From Saussurea involucrata (lineage: Eukaryota > Streptophyta > Magnoliopsida > Asterales > Asteraceae): a DNA stretch of 64,000 nt. Positions 54,534 through 64,000 of the stretch are shown in pieces. Within the stretch, counting starts at the first letter, position 1; each line of letters opens with the position of its first letter. Where the stretch lies: assembly GCA_033807775.1 (NCBI GenBank), contig CM066313.1:88661484-88725483 (forward strand). Reading direction: 5' to 3'. Below the pieces are notes generated by a model. The model did not search any database and was not told where the DNA came from. It saw only the letters and a list, made by a program, of their open reading frames with translations. A program made the translations under genes and the position numbers.

Positions 54534-56466
54534 GGTAGGCTCGTCAAGTCATCCGGAAATACTTCAGGGTACTCATTTACTACCCGCACATCGCCCACTC
54601 CACGCTTCTCTTTCATGGCATCCAACACGTACGCCAAGTATCCACGACACCCCTTCTTCAAACATTTAGTAGCCCTAATCATTGAGATAAGGCTAGTCTT
54701 TCTATCACGGCGGTTCCCGTAAATTGCTATGGGATCCCCATCAGGTGACTGAATCCTGATTAACTTTTTGTTGCAAACGATATTCGCATCATTCGCGGCT
54801 AACCAGTCCATACCCAACACCACATCAAACTCTCCCATTGCCATGGGATATAACTTCATAGGCACTAACCTCCCTTCTATATCTATGACACAACCTTCTA
54901 CCACCTCCTTAACGTATACCGGACTATCATTAGCGATTTCCACCTCTAGTGCCCTCTCCAAACGTCTAGGCCTCACCCCCAAACATTTCATAAACATATA
55001 CGATACAAAGGAGCGATTTGCTCCCGAATCAAATAACACCTTGGCACATAGAGAGTTCACTAGAAACGTACCTGCCACAACATCCGGAACTTCCTCCGCC
55101 TCTTCCGCAGTCATGTGGAATGCACGTCCCTTTGGACGTGCCGGCTCTGCTCCTTTATCACTGCCCTTTCCTCCCTGACGTTCTCCATACTGAGTCGTTC
55201 CACCCTTTTTCAACTATGGACAATCATACCGCATGTGACCCTTAGCTCCACACTGGTGACATGATCCTCCCTTGGGGCAGTCTTTTGCCATATGACCGGG
55301 CAAGCCACACCGGTAGCATGAGTTTGAACCTGCCATGCATGCTCCCCGGTGTACCTTGTTACACTTACTGCACGGTTTGCTAGTTGAATCCTTGCTAGCA
55401 CGAGCTTCTGGTCGGAATACCCTTCCCTTCTTAGAGTCATTACTCGGCCCATCCCATTTACGTTTCTCGCCACCCTTCTCAGTCATCTGGCGGTTCTTTT
55501 CCTTTTCAATCAGCTCGGCCGTATTGATTGCCGCCTGAAAGGTAGTGGTGTTTCTCGTCAGAACCAATTCCCGAATACTACTCTTCAACCCATGAATGAA
55601 TCGTTCCACCCGCCGTTCTTCTGTTGGTACATACAAATCTGCAAATCCAGACTTCTCTATAAACTTGGAAGTATATTCCCGCACCGTCATTCCTCCCTGA
55701 TCCAGGCCCAAAAATTCTTCTTCCAACTTTTTCACTGCCGCAAGTGGGCAAAATTGAGCTTTAAACCTGTCCACGAACGATTCCCACAACATTCCCTTAG
55801 CCATCGCCGAACCCTTTCCCCTAGTTTCCGCATCCCACCAGTAGACTACATCAGATTTCAACATTGATAAGGCACACATCACCCTATCCCCATCAGCACA
55901 CTTACAAGTATCGAACACCAGCTCCATCTCTTTTACCCATTTCATTGCCATAAACGGATCACACTCGCCCTTGAACGTAGGGGGCTTGTTTGAGGCAAAG
56001 GTCTTAAAGTTACAACCCTTAGCTGCTGACTCATTCACCACCAACGATATTGCTTTCGAGTGGCTCCCAGTACCAGTCTCTACCGGGCTTGACAATTCCG
56101 CACTTTTCTTGTTCTCAGTCGTCTATTTGCTTACCGAGGCTGATTCATTCTGTTTAGCAAGAAGAGTCTGCAAATTTCCTGAATCTTACCCAGCTCAGCA
56201 ACCAGACTTTCTCGAGTGAAAAATACGGATCCCCGGCCTCCACCACGTCCCCTTATCGGGTTCCCTCTTCGTACAGTAGTCGAACTCTCCTGGACAGAGT
56301 CTTCTTGGTTGACAGGAATTTCCATACTCCTTATCCTCCCACGACCTCTTCCACGACCCCTTCCGTGACCCCTTCCGCGGTTAATCGGTCCATTCTCTAG
56401 GGCCTCTTCCTCCTGATTCCTTGGTACAGCAGGTACCGACTTACTCCTCAAATTTCTCCCATCCAT
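54534..56466 (-). pseudogene. E4 gag and protease
   Basis: Starts MDGRNLRSKS at 56466, after a TTTCTTTCAG acceptor-like site. An RG-rich N-terminus (GRGHGRGRGRGRG) is followed by a frameshift near 56165 and a TAG near 56120. The capsid-like gag domain spans 56095-55500 (FKGECDPFMAMKWVKEME, YWWDAE). Three knuckles (CSKCNKVHRGAC, CYRCGLPGHMAKDC, CHQCGAKGHMRYDC) end at TAG 55214-55216. The protease follows in the same frame with intact FDSGANRSF at about 55030, then GMDWL and YPEVFPDDLTSLP, where the copia element begins. Confidence 0.88.
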
Positions 56467-56567
56467 TCGCCAACTGAAAGAAAGCATTAATTAACCCTTG
56501 CTAGACATGACATCACAAAATGCTATATAAGGTAATGTAAGCACGCACATGTAACTGTAAGTTCACA

Positions 56568-56588
56568 ATTGCACTTGCCAGGTGCAAT
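56568..56588 (-). promoter_or_regulatory. E4 leader hairpin with compensatory stem change
   Basis: ATTGCAC and GTGCAAT around CTGGCAA (element orientation). Compared with the other elements one A-T pair has become G-C on both arms. It lies 166 nt from the LTR and 11 nt after donor AAG|GTAAGC (56599). Confidence 0.65.
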
Positions 56589-56738
56589 CCCAAGCTTACC
56601 TTACACGTTTGTCCTTGGCACCTTATTCTTAAGCGCAATTATAGTGATCGTTTCTAAAGGCAATCCTATGTCTCGGCTGTGCTCCTCATTCTATAGTTTA
56701 AATTTAGGCCCGAAGGGCACCTAAATCCCTTAAACTAA

Positions 56739-56751
56739 GGCTCTGATACCA
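56739..56751 (-). promoter_or_regulatory. E4 primer binding site (tRNA-iMet)
   Basis: In element orientation TGGTATCAGAGCC, perfect, two bases inside the 5' LTR. Confidence 0.93.
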
Positions 56752-57024
56752 TTTGTAACGTCCCAAATTCTTAAACATGCAGAAACATAAAATGAGCATT
56801 TGAATTACATAATTAAGCTTGTCTTTACATCATTACTAAAACGTACTAAGCAAACAATGACAGCGGAAGTCTCTAAATCCACAGCCGAGTACTAACTATA
56901 GGCATCACAAACAAAATCTGGAGTTGCACTAATCTCCAAGTCCTTCTTGTCGTATTTCCTAGTTCTTACTAAAAGAACCGATTGTGCGTTTACCTGAAAA
57001 TGGTTTAGTTTTGAAAGCGAGGGT

Positions 57025-57040
57025 TAGACCAAAAGGTCTA
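57025..57040 (-). promoter_or_regulatory. E4 5' LTR branch-point hairpin TAGACC-TTTT-GGTCTA
   Basis: Perfect 6-bp stem; acceptor 31 nt downstream at 56994. Confidence 0.55.
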
Positions 57041-57649
57041 GTGAATTCCCTCTGAAAACAACATGTAAAACAGTTGGAAACTATTTATCAATAAACTATA
57101 ATGCATCATCATTCATGGTACTGCACTGTGTGTGGATCACATAAATATTCCGCGATCAGGGTTCAATTAGGTTCCTTCTCGCCCTCGTTGGAACCCACTC
57201 GGACTCCCCTCTACCGGATAGGAGGGAAACGAATTCCAACCCACCGGCCTGTCATACATATCCAAGGGATCCTCAGATCCCGAGAACCTCTCTCTGACCC
57301 CACAGTGCAGACCGACACCACATAGCATACAAGTACGTTCATGAAAACATGTAAGTTAAAATATTCATACGTCATGTCTTTCATTTCTTCATGCCAAACA
57401 TTTCATTCAATAAAACAGATACGTTCGTGAAAATCATGCAATCAGTTCATAACATTTCATGCTCGGTAAAACCATGATCAGTTAAAACATTTATCACTTT
57501 GCGTCGAAAAAGGGTTTTAGAGAACTCACCTCAGACTCTGAACGCACTTCTTACTACTTCCAAGCTAATCCGAACGAACACCTAAGGGTATTAGATTAAA
57601 ATCAGATTAAACGGTTCAAACCTGCTGATCAGAAAACACTTTCTGGATA

Positions 57650-57885
57650 CCAACTGTCCGGACACCCTATCTTCCCGGATACCCGCACTGTCCGGATGTC
57701 CCTATTTCCCGGATACCCGCACTGTCCGGACACTGGGGCTTTCCGGACACACACAAAATCCGGATACCGCACCCGGTAACTCAACCTATTCGGAAGGGCA
57801 CTCATCCGGAAACTACCATAACATTCTACCCAGGAACTAGCATTTCTATCCGGAAACTACTGTAGCATGAAGAACTGCTAGTTTC
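57650..57885 (-). repeat. TCCGGAYA degenerate repeats in E4 5' LTR
   Basis: Same block as 37081-37345, with a few point changes. Confidence 0.8.
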
Positions 57886-59636
57886 CGGGTACTACGGCTG
57901 TTCGACCAAAAAGCTCTAAAAGTGATCATTAAGCCCATTTTCCGCCATTAATTGATTAGATAAACTTAAGGGTTCGTCCACCAACCCTAAACACCCATTT
58001 AATCCACATTTCTACCATTAAACCGATTAACAATGATTGAAACTCTCAAAACCCACTTTTAAGGAAAAGTGAAGAAAACTCAATGAATCTCTACATTCAG
58101 ACTTAGAAATCCAGATTAAATCGAGAGGAATACAACATCAACAAGGAAAACGAAAATAGCATATATTACCTTGTCGATTTCGATTTCTGATTAGCCTCTT
58201 CCCTGATTTCCTCCCAATAACCCTCTTCTTCTTTTTTTCTTAGCCTTAGCCGTCACACACCACAAGCACAACCAAAATACCGATTTTTCACCAAATGGTT
58301 TGACCAAGGGATTTGTGCCCTATTCACCTTTCACCATAATACCAAAAAGACCTTCAACTTAACTTTTATTTATCACAAAAAGGCCACAAAACTTTCATAA
58401 TTACCAAAGTAAACCCGGTTGTTACATACAATATATGAAATAAATATTTTAAAATTTTATGTGTCTTTTCAAAGTTTTAAGGTCTTTTAGTTGTATCATG
58501 ACCATATCCTTAAATATGCTTTATATATTCTCCAATTCTTCTGTACTAAGTTTATACTTTCCGAAACATAATAAACTTTTGTTATGGTTTATTTATGTCC
58601 ACTCGTATATAAACTTGGAAAAAGTTATCACAATGAGCAAAAGTCCATATGTTGATATACAATATATTGAAGATTAATAAAAAAAATATAGTTCAACACA
58701 TGAGATTAAGAAAACTACCTTCTATATTCAAAATCATCTTTGATTTGAATTATGAAAAAGAAATAGTATAATCACATTGAACCTTATTGAAAGAAATATG
58801 TTTACATTTGTTAAACCACTAATATTCAAAGCTTCTTTCTTGTGGGAAAAGAGGGATTGATAAAAGGTGATGAAACCTCTTGAAAAATATTGATATCAAA
58901 AGTAATAGTCTATTAAGATTTAAGAGGATAAAAATACCCCTCCATAAATCTCAATATAATTATAATCATAAAGAGCATTAAAGTTTATAATTTAAATTGA
59001 CATAACACTTAAAATTATAAGATTAAATAAGCTACATGTTGGCTCCTCGGTGAGTTTTGTATACCAAAAAATAAGAAAAACAATCACTCGGAGAATATGA
59101 AGAAATGGCATAAGAACAATATCCAACTGATTATAAATAAATATCGTGTAACCAATAACATTGATATTGATGACAACTTAAGTAATCATTAATACCCAAT
59201 ACTCTAATATGAACAATTGAATGAAAAAAGGATGTTCTGTATAACTGATGTAAAAGAAACAAATCAAAGCAAAAAACTAAAACACACTTCTTGGTTTTTA
59301 TTTGACCGTACTTAGTCGGAGAATATGAGTAGTTATTCACCGGAATTTGATAGAAATTGTGAATAGAAGTTGATAGACCATTAAACAAAAGTAATTAAAT
59401 ACACTATAGAAAACCTCAAAATACCTTGTTGGGGTGGGGCGAATGAGAATAGAACTCCACTCTACCCTTGCAGGTGAACTAGATGATTATAACGGGTGAA
59501 TAGAAGTTAATGAAGCTAATGCTTGTATCTTTAACATATACAAAGTTAGATAAGATGAATAGTAAAAAGATCATTTACCTAGGAAGATAAATACACTATA
59601 GAAAACCTCAAAATATCTTGTCGGGGTGGTACTATT

Positions 59637-59897
59637 TCAGGAATGGATGTACCAGAGGTTGAGGCACCCAAACCAGATCCAGATTCTATCTCTTCCTCTT
59701 CCTCTCCAATAGACTTGGATGTACCATGTGCAGATTTGTCTTCCTCTTTTTTTTTTCTTTCTAACAACCTTTGTGTTGCTGCAGGGAGGATTAAAAAAAC
59801 ACATTAATCAATAGTTAAAATCAATAATATACCCAACTACCCAATACACATTTACCTTCCATCATTTCCCGTGCTCTGCCCATAGCGCCTGGATTTT
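59637..59897 (-). pseudogene. Captured gene fragment with intron, copy in U2
   Basis: Same exon-intron-exon order as in U1: exon end (59897-59856), donor AAG|GTAAATG, 77-nt intron (59855-59779), acceptor CCTGCAG, exon with LLERKKKEEDKSAHGT and STSGTSIPEIVPPRQ. The later donor is mutated from GT to AT. Exon length differs from U1 by small indels in the Glu-rich part. Confidence 0.5.
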
Positions 59898-60106
59898 GGA
59901 ATAAGTAAGGTTGTATAAGAAAAGAAGAATGAGATGACTTTGTGTCAACTTATACTCATGGGATTATCTTATTTTGAGTGACCTTCACTTTGCAAAAAAA
60001 TATATTACATAGAAATCAGTTGAAAAAATTAATCATAAAGCATTTCCGTGACCATCATTTTATCTTTAGCTCGAACAAGTATTTCTATAAAAAGTTTTTC
60101 ACTACT

Positions 60107-60131
60107 GCGCAACGCGCGGACCACACACTAG
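60107..60131 (+). mobile_element. Helitron-like 3' end in U2
   Basis: GCGC-AAC-GCGC hairpin and CTAG then T, same as 26768-26792. Confidence 0.5.
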
Positions 60132-60955
60132 TACAATAGTACAATAGTACAATAATTCGAGAGAGTTACAATATATGAAATAAATATTTTAAAATTTTAT
60201 GTGTCTTTTCAAAGTTTTAAGGTCTTTTAGTTGTACCATGACCATATCCTTAAATATGCTTTATATATTCTCCAATTCTTCTGTGAGCAAAAGTCCATAT
60301 GTTGATATTCAATATATTGAAGATTAATAAAAAAAATATAGTTCAACACATGAGATTAAGAAAACTACCTTCTATATTCAAAATCATCTTTGATTTGAAT
60401 TATGAAAAAGAAATAGTATAATCACATTGAACCTTATTGAAAGAAATATGTTTACATGTAATAAACGGGTTTTGTTTTTGGTCGATATTGGAATTTTGAG
60501 AGAATTTCGGAAATTTAGAAGTTGTGTGGTCTAAGTGTGAAACTTAAAAGTTTAGTGCTTTTGTGAAGGTATATAAGGAAAGTGAAAACCCTATTTCTCA
60601 TTAAGCATTGTCTTGTGTGTGTGTTGTGTGTGTGGCTGGAAGAAAGAGCAAGAAAAAGGGGTTTTGGCTTAGAGGAAGAAGAGCTGCGATTTTCAGCTGA
60701 GTTTTGAGGAGGGATTCCAGAATCATCAATCATCCAGGTAAAACCAATCCTATTCCTCTTTAAGTAAGTGTGTTTTGTGAGTATTTGGAAAAGAAATATG
60801 GATTTTATAGGTTATGGTGTTTCCTCATCTAATCTGATTAAAAAGAGTAGTAGTTTGGGATAATGTGTGACTAGCGACCTATTTTGCTAATCTGGAGGTG
60901 TTGAGGGAATTAGGACTCGAGATTTTGCAATTTCTGCGTTTTTGGGTTTTCTCGT

Positions 60956-61150
60956 AGCGTCCGGAAACCCTCTTGTCAGGGTAGTGTCCGGACGATTGGT
61001 AGTGTCCGAATGATAGTCGTGACCGGATAGAGTGTCCGGACTGTTTGGTTGTCCGGGTAGTGTGTCCGGACTGTTTGGTTGTCCGGGTAGTGTGTCCGGA
61101 CTGTTTGAGTTGTCCGGGTAGTTTTAACTATCCGGATACAGCGTTCGGAA
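60956..61150 (+). repeat. TCCGGA repeats with three 34-bp units in E7 LTR
   Basis: GTGTCCGGACTGTTTGGTT then GTCCGGGTA repeats three times (about 61040-61140), with looser copies before. Confidence 0.85.
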
Positions 61151-61603
61151 AGTGTAGTGTGACATAGTAGTGCAGGATGTTGAAAGGAGAGCTCATCTAG
61201 TGTGAGGACTAAGCGGGACGACAGGTGAGTCTTTCTAACTTAAATTCCTTTTAAAGTGTGGAACCTTATGCATAATTATATGGTAAGTGTTCGTTTATGA
61301 AATGTTCATGAATGAGAAGTGTGACTTAACTGTGGGGAAGATACCTATCTATATGTGGACGAGCTATGGCAAATGTGTGAGATGGGGGTGTGTCCCATAT
61401 GTGTGGATATATGAATGTGTTTCATATATGGGCGGTGTGTGCCCTTTTTGATGTCACGGTGTATGTGACCATAGTGTGTGCCATTAGCTTGTCATAGTGT
61501 GCTGGCCATAAATGTGTGCTCATAACGAATCCATTTAAATACTCTTACTGAAAGCTTTTACTTGAACTGTATCAACTGTGGCGTGGCTTTTGAGGGAACT
61601 CAC

Positions 61604-61619
61604 TAGACCCTATGGTCTA
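61604..61619 (+). promoter_or_regulatory. E7 branch-point hairpin TAGACC-CTAT-GGTCTA
   Basis: Perfect stem with a different loop; acceptor 33 nt downstream. Confidence 0.55.
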
Positions 61620-61888
61620 ACCCTCGCATTTTTCCAAACTAAAACCTTTCAGGAAATCAAGTTGAAGGCTCAGGAAAAGGGAAGGGGAAGGTGTGAGCTG
61701 GAGCTTGCATCTTGGGGATAGAAGACTCCCATTTTTGGCATTTTAGACTTTTTCTCAGCTGTAATAGGGTTATTTTCCGCATAAACCCTTGTTGATTATT
61801 ATTGAATCTTGGTGTAGCCAGGTTTTGGCAGATGTTACTTATCTATGAATGTTATGTTTGTCTACCTTTAGTTTTGAGTTGTTACAGT

Positions 61889-61901
61889 TGGTATCAGAGC
61901 C
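61889..61901 (+). promoter_or_regulatory. E7 primer binding site (tRNA-iMet)
   Basis: TGGTATCAGAGCC, perfect, two bases past the LTR. Confidence 0.93.
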
Positions 61902-62047
61902 TTAGTTTAAGGGATTTAGGTGACCGGACGGGCCTAAACTTAAACTGTAGGAGTCAAGTAGTACAGCTGAGAACTAGGGGGACCTTAGCGAGACTGGGTA
62001 GAATGATTAATGGGGTAGTGAGAACTGTCATGTAAGGTAAGTTGGCG

Positions 62048-62068
62048 ATTACACCTGGCCAGTGTAAT
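62048..62068 (+). promoter_or_regulatory. E7 leader hairpin (dimerisation-site-like)
   Basis: ATTACAC and GTGTAAT around CTGGCCA; 162 nt from the LTR, 11 nt after donor AAG|GTAAGT (62037). Acceptor TTGACAG ends at 62154, nine bases before the gag ATG. Confidence 0.65.
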
Positions 62069-62163
62069 TACGCACTTACAGGTACATGTATGTGCTTAAT
62101 TGCCTTATTAATTTGGAGTAGTAGATTTAATATTTATTTGTGTTTCCTTGACAGTCTGTAATC

Positions 62164-62674
62164 ATGTTGAGGAGATCCATGAGGGGTGCATCGGAACATG
62201 TTGATGAGGAAATCGAGATGGAAGCACCACTTGTGCCGGCAGCTACCCGTGGTAGGGGCCGAGGAAGGGGCCGAGGAAGGGGACGGGGAGTGGTACCCCG
62301 GCGTGCGGCTACCCAAGTGAATGAGAACACAGAAAGAGCTATAGTAAGGGCTCGTGTTACTCGTGGAACAAGGAGTGCAGGAATTCCGCAAGAACCAGAG
62401 GCGTCTCAACACGAGAGCTCCGCGTCCAGGCGGGGGGCGAGTCGGGGCGGAAGTCGTGGGCGTGGTCGTGCCCAAGCTTTTGTGACTCAAGAAAATTTCG
62501 CCACTGCTTTGGGTGAAATCCAGAATACGTTGAAAGCATTGTTGGGAAAGCAGGACGAGTCGGCATCGGGGAGTAAAGAGCCAAGTGGTAGTAAAGAAGG
62601 GGCGACTAGCTCGCATGGTTCTGCTTCGGGAAGTCCTGCTCAGTCCAATCCTTTGGCAGTAAATGATCGGGTGC
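62164..62674 (+). pseudogene. E7 gag N-terminus, truncated by E8
   Basis: 170 codons starting MLRRSMRGASEHVDEE. RG-rich tracts (residues 30-45 and 85-100), then AFVTQENFATALGEIQNTLKALL, which corresponds to the VTRDDLTAEMGRLQDII segment of E1 gag, then a Ser/Gly-rich linker. The capsid domain would begin next, but the E8 LTR starts at 62675 and its TGTAA gives an in-frame TAA at once. Confidence 0.8.
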
Positions 62675-63104
62675 TGTAATACCCCAGGTAAGACCGTTAG
62701 TTGAATTCCCTATTTCGTTAATGTTACTTACTCTATAATTGGTGTTTAGGGTAATTATGGGTAAATCTATAAGCTTAGGGATGTTTGGGTTATATTTGAG
62801 AAGTTCAAGGTCCATTTGGTAAATTGTGGTTTGATATTACCTCTTAAGCATCAGGTATCATTCAGATACCTAATATAGAAAGAGTGTGTGTGCAGGAGTT
62901 CTGGAGACAAAGAAAGCGAAAGAAGAAAGTTACGGTTTGAGCATCGATTGATTGGGTTAGAAGCGATTTTGAGGTAAGTGTCTATACATTTTATGCTTGA
63001 AATCTTAAGTAGAAGATATTTACCGGTTTAGAAATCACGATTCCATCGATTGGTATTAGTCTCAATCGAATCTGGGTATTTTGGAACCGACTGTATTCTT
63101 GAGA

Positions 63105-63275
63105 GTCCCGGTGAAATCCCGGTAGACTTCCGGTAGTGTGAGTCCCGGTATAGTAGACTCCCGGTAGTATGAGTCCCGGTATAGTAGACTCCCGGTAGTG
63201 TAGAGTTCCGGTGATCGAACTCCCGGTACCAAAGAGTCCCGATATTGTATAGTCCCAGTACCCTGGTAGTCCCGG
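63105..63275 (+). repeat. TCCCGGTAGT / TCCCGGTATAG repeats in E8 LTR
   Basis: About ten CCGGTA words; a 31-bp unit (GAGTCCCGGTATAGTAGACT then CCCGGTAGT) occurs twice. Confidence 0.85.
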
Positions 63276-63846
63276 TAGTGGGTTAAGTACAGTGTGTAAT
63301 GGGACAGTTGAGGATGGGAACTTGTTAGGCTTTATGTGTTTGGTTAGTAAAGCAATGCATGTATCTTAAACTGTTACAGATTCTGTGGGGACAAGGTGAA
63401 ATATATAATCATATTTGAAAGAAGCTCGCAAGCGTTTTTGATAAGCGAAACAGGTGAGTTTTACTTTAAAAAACGTTTTAACTGGAATACGTATATGTAT
63501 GGTTTGGGAATGTGATAATTGATGATTATGTGTTGATATGTGCGAGATATGTAAATTATAATATATTGAGGTATTATATTTACATGAGTATTATAATGTG
63601 TTATAATACGTTGGTCGGGCTTAGGACCGGTGTGTTTGGCTATAGAATCTGTATAGCGTTGTTTGGCTGTAGATGTTGTACAGCGTTGTAAATTATTAGT
63701 TGGCTTGCTACCAACTAATATGGCCAGGAGGAATGTGAAGGGAAGGTACATGATATGTGAGCTTAATTGGATATATGTGATTGTGTTGCGTGATTTATAT
63801 GAATAAAGTTATATAAATGGTTTCAAACTAACAGGGATTTTCTCAC

Positions 63847-63864
63847 TTAGACCATCGTGTCTAA
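63847..63864 (+). promoter_or_regulatory. E8 branch-point hairpin, shifted stem
   Basis: TTAGAC-CATCGT-GTCTAA: the inner pair is lost but an outer T-A pair is gained, keeping six pairs. Acceptor 32-33 nt downstream. Confidence 0.5.
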
Positions 63865-64000
63865 CCCTCATTTTGTTTTAAAAATATGTATTCCAGGTGG
63901 TGGATCGAGTAAGGGCAAATGATTAGAGTAATCGAAGGATAACTTTTGTGAAGGAGTACAGTATGAAGATTTTGGCATGTTTAGCAGTTGTATTATAATA

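Larger units (their letters stand above)
36196..58426 (-). mobile_element. E4: Tekay/Del-like chromovirus, complete but split by a copia element
   Basis: LTRs 36196-37869 and 56754-58426 flanked by TACAA (36191-36195, 58427-58431); the uninterrupted site is at 60167-60171. In element orientation: LTR, primer site, leader, gag, protease, [copia element 54533-40680], reverse transcriptase, RNase H, integrase, chromodomain, purine tract, LTR. The two LTRs differ by one base in length and few substitutions. The coding part has a gag frameshift, two in-frame TAG codons and two lost catalytic residues, so the copy is dead even apart from the insertion. Confidence 0.93.
56754..58426 (-). repeat. E4 5' LTR
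   Basis: 1673 bp. Candidate splice layout (element orientation): donor AAG|GTAATA (58169), intron 1 with TCCGGA repeats, acceptor CCCTTAG ending 57582, 52-nt exon, donor GAG|GTGAGT (57529), hairpin, acceptor TTTTCAG ending 56994 with following GTAAACG. Confidence 0.92.
58427..60456. repeat. Tandem units U2 (complete) and U3 (start)
   Basis: The sequence around TATGTGTCTTTTCAAAG occurs at 58459 and again at 60199, so the unit is about 1740 bp. U3 is cut by E7 at 60457 and lacks about 100 bp present in U2. U2 holds the gene fragment, a Helitron-like 3' end and the AGTACAAT repeat. The part 58680-59000 is AT-rich with no gene seen. Confidence 0.75.
60457..61886 (+). repeat. E7 5' LTR
   Basis: 1430 bp, TGTAATAAACGGG to GTTGTTACA. 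Donor CCAG|GTAAAA (60738), TCCGGA repeat block, donor ACAG|GTGAGT (61225), hairpin, acceptor CTTTCAG ending 61652. The acceptor before 61225 is unclear (61174 or 61200). Confidence 0.88.
60457..62674 (+). mobile_element. E7: gypsy element, 5' part, cut by E8
   Basis: LTR 60457-61886, primer site, leader and gag start. The left flank TTACA (60452-60456) matches the related empty place at 58802-58806 in U2. The rest of the element lies beyond E8, off the right edge. The LTR differs from those of E2-E4 in most of its length but keeps the same signals. Confidence 0.85.
62675..64000 (+). repeat. E8: gypsy LTR, running off the right edge
   Basis: Starts TGTAATACCCC directly in the E7 gag frame; the left 5 bp, GGTGC (62670-62674), are the candidate target duplication. 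Donor GAG|GTAAGT (62974), TCCCGGTA repeat block, acceptor TTACAG ending 63379, 74-nt exon, donor CAG|GTGAGT (63454), hairpin 63847-63864, acceptor TTCCAG ending 63896. The last part resembles the E1 LTR (ATGTATTCCAGGTGG). The far end and any genes are outside the window. Confidence 0.8.

Overview
This window is plant nuclear DNA, from a gene-poor, retrotransposon-packed, probably heterochromatic region of a eudicot. Evidence: Ty3/gypsy and Ty1/copia elements with plant-type primer sites (TGGTATCAGAGCC, complementary to initiator tRNA-Met), an Athila-lineage element, a chromodomain-bearing Tekay/Del-like chromovirus, and AT-rich short-intron gene fragments. I found no intact host gene, rRNA or tRNA, and I cannot name the plant family with confidence.

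Layout, left to right. (1) 1-5278, minus: gypsy element E1, running off the left edge, inserted into (2) 5279-14756, minus: an Athila-type element with broken gag-pol and a split downstream ORF; this is itself inserted into (3) 14757-25179, plus: E2, a non-coding (LARD-like) gypsy derivative in a tandem internal-LTR-internal-LTR arrangement. (4) 25180-26857: AT-rich DNA with duplicated blocks carrying TCCCACATTGG boxes and a Helitron-like 3' end. (5) 26858-35005, plus: E3, a complete LARD-like element with target duplication TGTGT. (6) 35006-36195, 58427-60456: pieces of a tandem ~1.7-kb repeat unit containing a captured multi-exon gene fragment. (7) 36196-58426, minus: E4, a Tekay/Del-like chromovirus with target duplication TACAA, split between protease and reverse transcriptase by (8) 40680-54533, plus: a composite copia-type element of order LTR-A, internal 1, LTR-B, internal 2, LTR-A'. 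It lacks pol but keeps gag remnants and a long unrecognised 3' ORF region. (9) 60457-62674, plus: E7, a gypsy LTR, leader and gag start, cut by (10) 62675-64000: E8, another gypsy LTR running off the right edge.

The coding genes are nearly all broken. Stops in E1 and Athila are mostly C-to-T changes, and E4 has lost catalytic Asp residues in both reverse transcriptase and RNase H. Only fragments of the copia gag and 3' ORFs are long and open.

The most interesting signal is in the non-coding DNA. Six gypsy LTR families (E1, E2, E3, E4, E7, E8) differ in most of their sequence but share an apparent architecture. Each has an LTR donor, an intron holding a short self-complementary repeat array, a small exon (about 45-75 nt in five of them), a CAG-GTGAGT-like donor, a second intron with a TAGACC-N4-GGTCTA hairpin whose 3' arm contains a CTAAC branch-point consensus 31-34 nt before the acceptor, and the acceptor. 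Five of them (E8's leader lies outside the window) then show, past the primer site, a third donor followed 10-11 nt later by an ATTACAC-N7-GTGTAAT hairpin. In three of these the loop contains the palindrome TGGCCA, and E4 shows a compensatory stem change. This looks like a shared system in which splicing separates translated RNA from dimerising or packaged genomic RNA. It is an inference from sequence and needs RNA data.
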